Virus record (IMG/VR): IMGVR_UViG_3300011114_000937
Coordinates: 1 to 26,317 of that record
DNA length: 26,317 nucleotides
Reading direction: 5' to 3' (one strand)
Source of the DNA: a virus
Made by a program: the position numbers and the translations under genes. Numbering within the stretch: position 1 is the stretch's first letter; each line of letters begins with the position of its first letter. This document shows, one piece after another, positions 12,709 to 19,660 of the stretch. The notes beneath the pieces are model-generated. The model searched no databases. It saw only the letters and a program-made list of their open reading frames with translations, and was not told the DNA's origin.

Positions 12709-13280
12709 ACAGCCTTGATGATCTGTTTCGGGAAGCCAAAGCGCATATTCTGGTAGAGAGGAAGGCGAAGGATGCGAAGGCGTTGAAGACGCAAGGGGAT
12801 ACAAGTGCGCTGTATAATAATCCTGATAACTGGGAGCGCAAGCGCGGGATTGCTCTGGTGCATGAGGAGACAGAGACGCTGCTCGGGAACTTTAGTGAGT
12901 ACGTGCATAAGAGTGTGCATAACTGCCGCCGGCTCGTGCGCGAGGCGACTCCCATAGCGATCCAGGCGACTGAGCGCGTAAGCGGCAGCTGGTGGGTCGG
13001 CGGCGAGAAGGTACCGGAAGTCCGGCAGATCTGGCACGAGAAGCGAGCGGTCGTGCTGCACCTGCATCTGGACGAGCTGCTGGTTCATGCTCCGGCGTGT
13101 GAGCTGGAGGTGCATCTGTCGTATGGGAGCATAGCGAGAGTGGAGCTGCTACGTGCTACCACCTTTGCGCAGGTGCTTGATGCTCAGGAACAGTTGCTGA
13201 TACTGCCAGCTGGTACGAATGTGCTGCCGGTTATGGGAGCTGATTGTAAATTGAATCTGCGAAAAGGATTAGGGATATGA
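12705..13280 (+). CDS. 191-aa protein of unknown function
   Basis: An N-terminal charged helical part (MNSLDDLFREAKAHILVERK, AKDAKALKTQGDTSALYNNP), a middle with YVHKSVHNCRRLVREATP, and a beta-rich C-terminal part (VVLHLHLDELLVHAPACELEV). Starts in an ATGA overlap and ends in an ATGA overlap. No motif for an enzyme is visible. The mixed architecture suggests a two-domain protein, but the family is not recognised. Confidence 0.7.
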   Translation: MNSLDDLFREAKAHILVERKAKDAKALKTQGDTSALYNNPDNWERKRGIALVHEETETLLGNFSEYVHKSVHNCRRLVREATPIAIQATERVSGSWWVGGEKVPEVRQIWHEKRAVVLHLHLDELLVHAPACELEVHLSYGSIARVELLRATTFAQVLDAQEQLLILPAGTNVLPVMGADCKLNLRKGLGI

Positions 13281-13543
13281 AGATTGTAATTAACTGCTGC
13301 TTTGGCGGGTTTGGGCTGAGCCTGGCGGGTGAGGAGTATTTTGAAGCTCTTGGCGGCGAGGATTCCTATGCGACTTCGCGGGCAGACTCAGCGCTGATTC
13401 GGACAGTGGAGGAGCTTGGGGAGGAGTCCTGGGGAGCCCACTCACAGCTGAAGATCGTTGAGGTTCCTGATGGCGTGGACTGGGAGATTGAAGAGTATGA
13501 TGGGATTGAGCGCGTGGTTGAAGCGCATCGGATCTGGCTATGA
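13277..13543 (+). CDS. 88-aa conserved phage protein (MKIVIN...CFGGFGLS)
   Basis: The N-terminus MKIVINCCFGGFGLSLAGEEY, the central RADSALIRTVEELGEESWG and the C-terminal VEVPDGVDWEIEEYDGIERV form a signature of a small protein widespread in phages and prophages. Despite being common it has no established function. An alpha/beta fold with a conserved acidic C-terminal strand is likely. Coupled on both sides by 4-nt overlaps. Confidence 0.82.
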   Translation: MKIVINCCFGGFGLSLAGEEYFEALGGEDSYATSRADSALIRTVEELGEESWGAHSQLKIVEVPDGVDWEIEEYDGIERVVEAHRIWL

Positions 13544-13731
13544 TTTCTTTCAGGATTCGGGAGCCAGGAGCAGTTGACTGGACGCAGGTTAGCTTTGATG
13601 GAGAAGGAGAGGGGGAGGCAGCTCATCTCCTTGTCTGGCTGCTGGCGCGGGAAGGCTGGACTGTGCTGGTGGCGAAGGAATCGCGGGAGTGGGAGACGCT
13701 GGATGAGAGTAGCTGGGAGGATGATGTATGA
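13540..13731 (+). CDS. 63-aa acidic protein of unknown function
   Basis: A small acidic protein (ISFRIREPGAVDWTQVSFDGEG, LLVWLLAREGWTVLVAKESRE, ending WEDDV) with a probable beta-alpha-beta pattern. It follows the conserved 88-aa gene with a 4-nt overlap and overlaps the next small gene by 4 nt. No family recognised. Placement in a tightly coupled chain supports it being real. Confidence 0.65.
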   Translation: MISFRIREPGAVDWTQVSFDGEGEGEAAHLLVWLLAREGWTVLVAKESREWETLDESSWEDDV

Positions 13732-13871
13732 ATAAAGATTACAGTGATCCTGCAGTACAGATCGAAGTGCTGAAAGAGTATATGAAAGTGATGATTGCTC
13801 TGGGGGACTGGCATGGAGTGTCAGATGCAGCTAATGATCTGCGGGAAATAGAAGCGAGGGTAGGGAAATGA
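13728..13871 (+). CDS. 47-aa small helical protein
   Basis: A 47-aa frame with 4-nt overlaps at both ends and GGGAGG upstream (inside the previous gene). Sequence: MNKDYSDPAVQIEVLKEY, then ALGDWHGVSDAANDLREIE. It should be two helices with a turn at GDWHG. Similar short helical proteins with a DWHGVxDAANDLREI pattern occur in phages, from memory. Function is unknown. Confidence 0.7.
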   Translation: MNKDYSDPAVQIEVLKEYMKVMIALGDWHGVSDAANDLREIEARVGK

Positions 13872-14245
13872 AAAAGCTAACTAGGCAAAACATTTTTAAC
13901 ATCTCCGCTAGTGGGTTGTTAAAGCAAGGCAAGGCAAGTAAAGACAGCTCTTCTTGTATGTACCGTGGGCCAAACGGTCTTAAGTGCGCTATCGGGATGC
14001 TCATACCAGACAAACTGTACAAACCCCGCTTTGAGGGTTATGATGCAAGTGGATTTGGTGTAAGGAAAGCCCTTGTAAAAGCTGGTGTGCCAAACACCGT
14101 TGCCTTTGTAAATTTCCTTGCTTGTTTGCAAAAAGTGCATGATGCCCACCCCGTAGAAGATTGGGATCGTGAACTAGTTAATTTCGCGCACCTCTACGAC
14201 CTCAACCCATTGCCGATGTACGAAGGCGTGGAGGTGTTGCCATGA
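13868..14245 (+). CDS. 125-aa conserved phage protein of unknown function
   Basis: Signature: IFNISASGLLKQG, SSCMYRGPNGLKCAIGMLIPD and FLACLQKVHDAHPVEDWDREL. The RGPNGLKCAIGxLIPDxxY block is typical of a conserved hypothetical phage family of this size. Cys at the CAIG motif and His/Asp in the DAHPVEDWD segment could be functional. It uses more A/T-ending codons than the genes downstream, which may hint at separate acquisition. Coupled by 4-nt overlaps. Confidence 0.78.
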   Translation: MKKLTRQNIFNISASGLLKQGKASKDSSSCMYRGPNGLKCAIGMLIPDKLYKPRFEGYDASGFGVRKALVKAGVPNTVAFVNFLACLQKVHDAHPVEDWDRELVNFAHLYDLNPLPMYEGVEVLP

Positions 14246-14499
14246 CAGCCACTAAGAGAACGGCTAAGCAGTCTGACTATACGGAGCAGTTGAAAGATTG
14301 TTCCGCTGTGGTTGACAGGCAGCAAGAACAGTTAGACAGGAACGCAGAGCAACTCGCCGCCCTGCGGGAGCAGAACAGATGGTTGTTGCACGAACTGAAA
14401 ACAGCCGCAGACAGGCTAACGGATTGTCAGCAAACGACTATATCAGCGAGGGACTGCATTGGTCGAGTTGAGGCAGCTTTAAAGGAGGAAGGGAAATGA
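14242..14499 (+). CDS. 85-aa coiled-coil protein
   Basis: Almost entirely a predicted coiled coil (DRQQEQLDRNAEQLAALREQ, LLHELKTAADRLTDC). The C-terminus VEAALKEEGK is encoded by a stretch containing the AAAGGAGG ribosome site of the next gene. The following gene ends in the same way (NAALKEEKK), so this tail is shaped by the ribosome site or shared by duplication. No function can be assigned. Confidence 0.7.
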   Translation: MTATKRTAKQSDYTEQLKDCSAVVDRQQEQLDRNAEQLAALREQNRWLLHELKTAADRLTDCQQTTISARDCIGRVEAALKEEGK

Positions 14500-14753
14500 G
14501 TTGTGACATCTGCGGGAAAAATAACTGTATAGCGGCGTTTCATTCCATCCAAATGCAACAGGCTCGCGATGATGCAATCAAGTCCGAAATCGCCGCCCTG
14601 CGGAAGGAGTTGTCAGAGGCCGAGGCCGAGCGTGACAAAGTAGTTGCGGCATTTGCTCACTTGCAAAGCTTTGTGTCCGGTGATTTGCAAGAACATGATG
14701 CGGCAGAAGTTGCATCTATGATCAATGCAGCCTTGAAGGAGGAAAAGAAATGA
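14496..14753 (+). CDS. 85-aa zinc-finger-like/coiled-coil protein
   Basis: The first 17 residues carry CDICGKNNCIAAFH, a CxxC-x4-C-x4-H set that could hold one zinc ion. The rest is a helical coiled coil (IAALRKELSEAEAERDKVVAA). The ribosome site GGAGG lies 9 nt upstream in the end of the previous gene. It could be a small regulator or nucleic-acid-binding adaptor. No known family is recognised. The tail again includes the GGAGG site of the next gene. Confidence 0.7.
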   Translation: MSCDICGKNNCIAAFHSIQMQQARDDAIKSEIAALRKELSEAEAERDKVVAAFAHLQSFVSGDLQEHDAAEVASMINAALKEEKK

Positions 14754-15025
14754 GTCGCCGGCCATCCTTAATCCCCAGTGTCCAACTCAACGTAGCGCTT
14801 CCGCTTGACGTTCACACTAAGCTCACGGCGCACCTTTACAGCGAGCTCGAAGGTCGTGTTCCTCTCGGTGCCTATCAACGGTTTCTTGTTGAACGTATCA
14901 GGGAGTACTTTCACCACGAGCATATTGACCTGGCACCTTGGTCTGATGTGCCCCCAGGTTTGTTCACAGTATCCGGCGACCCCCTTACTATAACCCATCT
15001 TAAGAAAGTACTAGCCCATGAGTAA
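14750..15025 (+). CDS. 91-aa protein, possibly ribbon-helix-helix-like
   Basis: The N-terminal VQLNVALPLDVHTKLTAHLYSE block has the strand-helix layout of ribbon-helix-helix DNA-binding proteins. GRVPLGAYQRFLVERIREYF follows as a second conserved segment. Such 'LPxDVHxKL...GRVPxGAYQRF' proteins are frequent in phages with this gene set. DNA binding is inferred from the pattern only. GGAGG lies 9 nt before the ATG. Its end overlaps the next gene by 8 nt. Confidence 0.72.
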   Translation: MSRRPSLIPSVQLNVALPLDVHTKLTAHLYSELEGRVPLGAYQRFLVERIREYFHHEHIDLAPWSDVPPGLFTVSGDPLTITHLKKVLAHE

Positions 15026-15239
15026 TCCCGTACCACTTGATCTGCAGAATAAGATTGCTGCTTGGCGCTTGAAAGCCGCCGACGGTACGCTGACCCTGGA
15101 AGAGATGAAGGAGGCCATTATACATCTGCGCCAAGGGCGGGTTGCCGCCGTCACCGCAAGCGCGGCTGCCAAGCGCAAGAAGTCCATTGCCGAGATTCCC
15201 CACGCTGATGATCTTCTAGGCGAACTCGAGGGATTGTGA
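15018..15239 (+). CDS. 73-aa conserved small phage protein
   Basis: A helical, basic-centre protein (DLQNKIAAWRLKAADGTLTLEE, KEAIIHLRQGRVAAVTASAAA, KRKKS) ending in the acidic DDLLGELEGL. Proteins with this 'AAWRxKAADGTLTxEEMKxAIxxLRxGR' pattern are common in phages and have no established function. It may contact nucleic acid through its KRKK segment. Last gene of the promoter F operon, followed by a 98-nt gap. Confidence 0.75.
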   Translation: MSNPVPLDLQNKIAAWRLKAADGTLTLEEMKEAIIHLRQGRVAAVTASAAAKRKKSIAEIPHADDLLGELEGL

Positions 15240-15293
15240 CACCGGCGGCGAAGCGCGCTGCTCTCACCCTGCTACTGTTTTCTGCAAGCTGGT

Positions 15294-15312
15294 TTTGACT
15301 TTGTTTGGTTTT
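15294..15312 (+). repeat. 19-bp sequence also present at 6286-6304 (minus)
   Basis: TTTGACTTTGTTTGGTTTT occurs here on the plus strand and identically on the minus strand at 6304-6286. Both copies lie shortly upstream of a gene start (44 nt and 36 nt from the ATG's first base to the repeat's start) and start with a -35-like TTGACT. An exact 19-bp match is not expected by chance in this length. Possibly a shared promoter or regulator site. The rest of the 98-nt gap holds a 20-codon GTG frame (15236-15298) but no certain gene. Confidence 0.6.
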
Positions 15313-15337
15313 CCCTTTCACGAGATAGGAGTACATA

Positions 15338-15610
15338 ATGCAACTGTTTATTCATGCCCGTTATTCTGAGTACACGAAGGACTTCTCCTTCGAAGTCTAC
15401 CCTACCGATATGTCGGCTTACGGCTACATCCATCTAGAAACCCGCGAGCTGCCCTTCTCCCCGCCGCCCATAGCTAATCTCATATTTCTCCAGCACCAGC
15501 AGTTGAAGGACAAGCTGGAAAAGGTTCGCGCTGATGCCCAGGTTGAGGTAGTCAAGATTGAGGAGTCTATTCAAAAGCTTCTCTGCCTCGAGCACAAGGA
15601 GGCCGTATGA
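15338..15610 (+). CDS. 90-aa protein of unknown function, start of replication module
   Basis: The gene has a good ribosome site (AGGAG 9 nt before the ATG). The N-terminal half is beta-rich (LFIHARYSEYTKDFSFEVYP, YIHLETRELPFSPPP) and the C-terminal half a coiled coil (KDKLEKVRADAQVEVVKIEES). Its end overlaps the nuclease gene by 4 nt, so the two are probably made together. No family is recognised. It could be a partner or regulator of the nuclease. Confidence 0.7.
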   Translation: MQLFIHARYSEYTKDFSFEVYPTDMSAYGYIHLETRELPFSPPPIANLIFLQHQQLKDKLEKVRADAQVEVVKIEESIQKLLCLEHKEAV

Positions 15611-16512
15611 GCCGCCCGCCCTTTCCGCAGACGCTTGACTCCACCTTCATGGCGGCCTTTAAATCCTGCCCCCAGAAGGCCAACCTCGAGTTTGTCCAAC
15701 ACTGGAAACTCCGCGATCAGTCCGTCCATCTCCACGCTGGTGCCGCCTATGCCTCGGGCATGGAGGCTGCTCGCACCGCTTATTACATCGATGGCCTTAA
15801 TGCTGAAGACAGCGTAGCCACCGGCCTACAGGCTCTGCTCACTGCCTACGGCAATTTCGAGTGCCCACCTGATTCTGCTAAGTCTGCCGAACGTATGGCA
15901 GGTGCGCTTGAGTTCTACTTCTCCCGCTATCGGCTCGGTGAGGATAAGGCTACGCCCATGACCCTCCCAGGCGGTAAGCGTGGTATCGAGTTCTCTTTTC
16001 TCGAACCACTTGACATCCTCCATCCAGAGACTGGCGACCCTATCCTCTACTCCGGCAGGATGGATATGATGTGTGACTTTGAAGGGATGAAACTCGGTGA
16101 AGACGATAAAACCGCATCACAGCTTGGAGCCTCTTGGCCGCGTCAGTGGGACTTACGTTCGCAATTTACCGGCTATGTATGGGGAGCTAGACGCGCTGGT
16201 ATTATCCTTAACGGATTCCTTGTGCGTGGTGTCTCCATACTTAAAACCAAGTACGACACCCTCGAAGCTATTACCTACCGACCCGACTGGCAAATCGACA
16301 GATGGGAGCAGCAGTTGACTCGTGACATCAAGCGCCTCATAGCCGCCTGGGAGGAAGGTTACTACGACTATAATCTCGACCACGCTTGCGCCGAGTATGG
16401 CGGCTGCCCCTTCCGTTCTGTCTGTCAGATGCGTGACCCCACTAATCTTTTATCGCAGCAATTTGAACGTAGGCGCTGGGACCCAGTAGCCCGCACGGAG
16501 ACACTACTGTGA
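15607..16512 (+). CDS. Cas4/RecB-like PD-(D/E)XK exonuclease with probable Fe-S cluster
   Basis: A 301-aa protein with the nuclease core LYSGRMDMMCDFEGMKLGED: GRxD at Asp153, then Glu165-Asp166-Asp167-Lys168 as the (D/E)xK pair, then QFTGY (186-190) as motif QxxxY. Cys21 near the N-terminus together with Cys261, Cys267 and Cys273 (C-x5-C-x5-C) makes the arrangement of Cas4/AddB-type [4Fe-4S] nucleases. It would process DNA ends for recombination with the neighbouring Sak4-like ATPase and SSB-like protein. The start overlaps the previous gene and the stop overlaps the next GTG start. No CRISPR array or cas1/cas2 is present, so it is a recombination nuclease. Confidence 0.88.
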   Translation: MSRPPFPQTLDSTFMAAFKSCPQKANLEFVQHWKLRDQSVHLHAGAAYASGMEAARTAYYIDGLNAEDSVATGLQALLTAYGNFECPPDSAKSAERMAGALEFYFSRYRLGEDKATPMTLPGGKRGIEFSFLEPLDILHPETGDPILYSGRMDMMCDFEGMKLGEDDKTASQLGASWPRQWDLRSQFTGYVWGARRAGIILNGFLVRGVSILKTKYDTLEAITYRPDWQIDRWEQQLTRDIKRLIAAWEEGYYDYNLDHACAEYGGCPFRSVCQMRDPTNLLSQQFERRRWDPVARTETLL

Positions 16513-16859
16513 ACGTCACTGCCTCCTACTTCATCGGCGAACGCTTCTTCGGCACAGCCTCTGTTGCCAAGGGTGCTGACTCCATTGCTTACTTCTGCAG
16601 CACCTGCGGTGAGATCTGGGCGCGCATTGTTACCGAGGAAGGCTGGCAGGTTGAGGTCGTTCCCTGCGCTTCACACGAGCCTCGCAGTGCTATAGATTGG
16701 AGCAAGACCCCAGGAAGTCTTATCAACCCTTTCGTTACCCAACGCTTCGTTGGCGCCTGGGCATGGGCAGCTGTAATTGAGGCACTCCCACCTGAAGTAC
16801 TCCGCCACGAATTTGAACTTCATATAAAACGCTACGATAAAGGCTTACCAAATGACTGA
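16509..16859 (+). CDS. 116-aa protein of unknown function
   Basis: Starts with GTG in a 4-nt overlap (GTGA) with the nuclease stop. The first half is beta-rich with one CxxC pair (YFCSTCGEIWARI), a partial zinc ribbon lacking a second pair, though Cys53 and His56 (VPCASH) might complete it. The second half is helical (FVGAWAWAAVIEALPPEVLRH). It sits between nuclease and recombinase genes and may be an accessory of the recombination complex. No known family recognised. Confidence 0.75.
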   Translation: MNVTASYFIGERFFGTASVAKGADSIAYFCSTCGEIWARIVTEEGWQVEVVPCASHEPRSAIDWSKTPGSLINPFVTQRFVGAWAWAAVIEALPPEVLRHEFELHIKRYDKGLPND

Positions 16860-17706
16860 TCCAAAAGACACACGTGCCCTGATGGGGCCTAAGGTTTGCC
16901 TCATGGGGCTAGGCGGAACGGGTAAAACCTACGCGCTTGGCACCCTCTGTGATTGGGCTACAGCTAATGGGTTTGAAGTCGCCGTCCTCTTTACCGAGAA
17001 TGGACTGGAGACTCTGCTTGGCTACTACCGTGATAAGAATCAGGCGCAGCCGGCTTGCCTGTTCTGGCATCAGCAGACCACGCGACCGATCTCTCTCAAG
17101 ACTCTCATGGCAACGGCAGATTCCGTAGGCAAGCTCTCCTACGAGGCTCTTGCAAAGTCCATAGATCCTAATCGCGGCGGAGAGTCCAATGCCTTCTGGA
17201 AGATACTGCAATCTTGCTCTGACTTCAAGGACGACCGGACAGGCAAGAGTCTCGGCGGCATAGATTCCTTCCCACTCAAGCGGATCTTCGTCATGGACTC
17301 TCTTACGGAGACCAGCAACGCTGCCATGAAGATGCAGATTGGCAGCCGCCCGATGGCCAGCCCAGGTGACTACGGCGTAGCCCAAAACAATCTCATGAAC
17401 TTCCTTCGCCTCTGCACCCAGGGCATGGAGTGTCCTTTCGTTATGACTGCCCACGTAGACAGGGAAACCGATGCAGTAACTCAGTCCACTAAGATTATGA
17501 TTAAAGCTATCGGTAAGGCACTGGCGACTGAAATCCCTACATTATTCAGCGACGTAATTTACACGACGCGGGAGGCGGATAAATTCTTCTGGGACACAGC
17601 AGCTTACGGTGTTGATACCAAGACCCGCAGTCTCGGCTATCGTTCCAAGATCGAACCTAACTTTGCTCTCATCTTTGACGTCTGGAAGAAGCGAAGCGGC
17701 GTTTGA
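16852..17706 (+). CDS. Sak4-like RecA-fold ATPase (single-strand annealing/recombination)
   Basis: A 284-aa P-loop ATPase with Walker A GLGGTGKT at 19-26 and Walker B RIFVMDS at 144-150, and a long middle with the EAVLFTENGLET segment. This corresponds to the AAA_24/Sak4 type, small RecA-like proteins that help anneal or exchange strands in phage recombination. A later block VMTAHVDRETDAVTQSTKIM resembles the sensor part of RecA-fold ATPases. The gene is between nuclease and SSB-like genes, as is usual for Sak4. The start overlaps the previous stop by 8 nt. No homology search was done. Confidence 0.82.
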   Translation: MTDPKDTRALMGPKVCLMGLGGTGKTYALGTLCDWATANGFEVAVLFTENGLETLLGYYRDKNQAQPACLFWHQQTTRPISLKTLMATADSVGKLSYEALAKSIDPNRGGESNAFWKILQSCSDFKDDRTGKSLGGIDSFPLKRIFVMDSLTETSNAAMKMQIGSRPMASPGDYGVAQNNLMNFLRLCTQGMECPFVMTAHVDRETDAVTQSTKIMIKAIGKALATEIPTLFSDVIYTTREADKFFWDTAAYGVDTKTRSLGYRSKIEPNFALIFDVWKKRSGV

Positions 17707-17767
17707 GTACCACGCGGCGAACAGCGCGCTATCTGTTTAAATTCTCTCAACCTTAAGGAGTATTACA

Positions 17768-18250
17768 ATGGCATCTGCATTTGATCCTAGTGCTTTTCTT
17801 GACGCGCAACAAACTGAAGTTAACGAGAAGCGTCCTGCTCTCCCGACAGAAAATCCGGAAGATCCAAACGGCCTCTACACGGCTGTGATCGGCGAGATCA
17901 AGATGGACGGTGGCACGATTGGCAAGGGTGATCGTACTGGTCAACCCTGGATTTCCGCAGTCGTTCCGCTGCGTATTCAAGTTCCTGCAGCAATCCAAGC
18001 ACTCGGCTTGCCAGCAGAGTTGACGTTGACTGACCGCGCGTTCCTCGACCTTACCCCCGCTGGTGGTATCGACAACAGCAAAGGCAAGAATCGTGCGCAG
18101 AAAAACTATCGCGATGCAACTGGTACTAACATCGCCGGCGAACCCTTCGCATGGCGTCAGCTGCAAGGCAAGGTAATCAAAGTCAAGGTCGCACATGAGC
18201 TCTATGAAGGCAATCTTCAAGAGCGTGTTGGCCAAGTTCTCGCAGCGTAA
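17768..18250 (+). CDS. SSB-like ssDNA-binding protein (inferred)
   Basis: A 160-aa protein with an AAGGAG site 8 nt upstream. It has a beta-rich core: GLYTAVIGEIKMDGGTIGKG, WISAVVPLRIQVPA, LTLTDRAFLDLTPAGGIDN, then KGKNRAQKNYRDATGTN and GKVIKVKVAHELYEG. This pattern is common in phages, and proteins with it sit next to Sak4-type recombinases where an SSB is expected. OB-fold binding of ssDNA is inferred from strand pattern and position. Classical SSB signatures and the acidic C-tip are absent. It ends just before a strong terminator. Confidence 0.6.
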   Translation: MASAFDPSAFLDAQQTEVNEKRPALPTENPEDPNGLYTAVIGEIKMDGGTIGKGDRTGQPWISAVVPLRIQVPAAIQALGLPAELTLTDRAFLDLTPAGGIDNSKGKNRAQKNYRDATGTNIAGEPFAWRQLQGKVIKVKVAHELYEGNLQERVGQVLAA

Positions 18251-18260
18251 TGTAGTAGCT

Positions 18261-18290
18261 CAGGGGGGAGATGTTTCCCTCCTGGGTTTT
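18261..18290 (+). terminator. rho-independent terminator after the SSB-like gene
   Basis: CAGGGGGGA (18261-18269) pairs with TCCCTCCTG (18276-18284, one G-T pair) around a 6-nt loop and is followed by GGTTTTCTCT. It is the strongest terminator in the window and can attenuate transcription into the methyltransferase and polymerase genes, raising expression of the SSB-like protein relative to them. Confidence 0.8.
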
Positions 18291-18304
18291 CTCTAGGAAC
18301 CCAA

Positions 18305-19660
18305 ATGAAACTTGTTCATATAGGCGCCATCAAGATCCTTCCTGATCGGCAGCGGCGTAACTTTTCTGCTGATGCTTTACACGAACTCACTGAATCAATC
18401 CGTGAGCGCGGCCTGTTCCATCCTATAATTCTTCGTATTGTAGGAGACGATTACATCCTTGTCTCCGGCGAACGGCGCTTACGTGCAATGACTGACATCT
18501 ATGATCTCGGCGGCAGCTTCAAGCACGATGGCGAAGTCATCCGTGAGTCCTTCATTCCCTACACTCTTCTCAATGAGCTGAATGAGCTGGCGGTTGAAGA
18601 AGCTGAACTTGAGGAGAACATCCGCCGTGCAGATCTTACTTGGCAAGAACGCGCCGCTGCTCATGCTAGACTTAGCGCCCTTCGGACAAAGCAAGCCGCA
18701 AGTCGTGGGGAAGCTCCGCCGACTGTCGCAGACATATCTCTCGAAGTTCGAGGCTCAAGTGACGGTATCCACCAAGAATCAACGCGCAGAGAAATTATTG
18801 TCGCAAAGCATCTTGACAATCCAGCTGTCAAAGCTGCCAAGTCTGTTGATGAAGCATTCAAAATACTCCGGAAAGAAGAAGGGACGGCCAAGTCAAAAGC
18901 GCTTGGAGAGCGAGTAGGTCGGACGTTCACAGCTGACTTGCATCGTGCGCTGAATGAAGACTCGCTGGCCTGGATGAAGGCGGCTGACGCAGGGCAGTTC
19001 GATGTGATACTCACCGATCCTCCTTACGGCATGGGGGCAGACGAGTTTGGGGATTCTGGTGGTATTGCTAGCTACTCGGTTGGCGTTACTGGCGGAGCAG
19101 GCGGAGTACACACATATAAAGATAACGAAGAAAACTTTCTCGAGATCATGAAAGTGCTGCCTTATGAAGCTTTCCGTTTGGCTAAAGAGCAAGCGCACCT
19201 ATACTGCTTCTGCGACATTGACTGGTTTATCCATTTGCGTAATGAGTTCCGTCTAGCTGGCTGGTGGGTATTCCGTACTCCCCTTATCTGGCACAAGCCT
19301 TCCGGTGCTAGGGCACCCTGGCCGGAGCATGGCCCTCAGCGCAAGTATGAAACTATACTCTACGCGGTCAAGGGCAAGCGTCCGGTACTCAAGATGGCAC
19401 CTGACCTGTTCGCACACCTTCCCGATAAGAATCTCGGCCATGCTGCACAGAAACCAATTGCGCTCTACGAAGATTTGCTACGGCGTTCGTGTCATCCAGG
19501 CGATTCAGTCTTCGATCCCTTCTGTGGCAGTGGCCCTATCTTTGCCGCCGCTCACGCGTTGAAGGTTCGTGCTACGGGAATTGAACTCGACACAGCTAAC
19601 TTCGGCATCGCGGTCAAGCGCATTGAACAACTGAAGGCTCAACTTGAACTGGATATCTAA
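18305..19660 (+). CDS. ParB-like domain fused to DNA methyltransferase
   Basis: A 451-aa two-domain protein. Residues 1-185 are ParB/Srx-like: ILPDRQRRNF, LHELTESIRERGLFHPIIL, GERR at 55-58 and ENIRR at 104-108, the ParB box signature, followed by a helical segment. Residues 210-451 are a methyltransferase with DPPY at 238-241, HAAQKP at 379-384 and the SAM-binding FDPFCGSG at 403-410 then GIELD at 425-429. The DPPY motif before the SAM motif means the beta-class order, N4-cytosine or N6-adenine methylation. It probably modifies phage DNA against host restriction, with the ParB domain as CTP-type or DNA-binding module. The end overlaps the polymerase start by one base. Confidence 0.9.
   Translation: MKLVHIGAIKILPDRQRRNFSADALHELTESIRERGLFHPIILRIVGDDYILVSGERRLRAMTDIYDLGGSFKHDGEVIRESFIPYTLLNELNELAVEEAELEENIRRADLTWQERAAAHARLSALRTKQAASRGEAPPTVADISLEVRGSSDGIHQESTRREIIVAKHLDNPAVKAAKSVDEAFKILRKEEGTAKSKALGERVGRTFTADLHRALNEDSLAWMKAADAGQFDVILTDPPYGMGADEFGDSGGIASYSVGVTGGAGGVHTYKDNEENFLEIMKVLPYEAFRLAKEQAHLYCFCDIDWFIHLRNEFRLAGWWVFRTPLIWHKPSGARAPWPEHGPQRKYETILYAVKGKRPVLKMAPDLFAHLPDKNLGHAAQKPIALYEDLLRRSCHPGDSVFDPFCGSGPIFAAAHALKVRATGIELDTANFGIAVKRIEQLKAQLELDI

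Noticed and set aside
16909-17454. 181-aa minus-strand frame opposite the Sak4-like gene
   Set aside because: Shadow of a gene with intact Walker A and B motifs. No own start signal.
17753-18235. 160-aa minus-strand frame opposite the SSB-like gene
   Set aside because: The plus-strand frame has a strong ribosome site, a coherent beta-rich product and operon context. The antisense frame has none.
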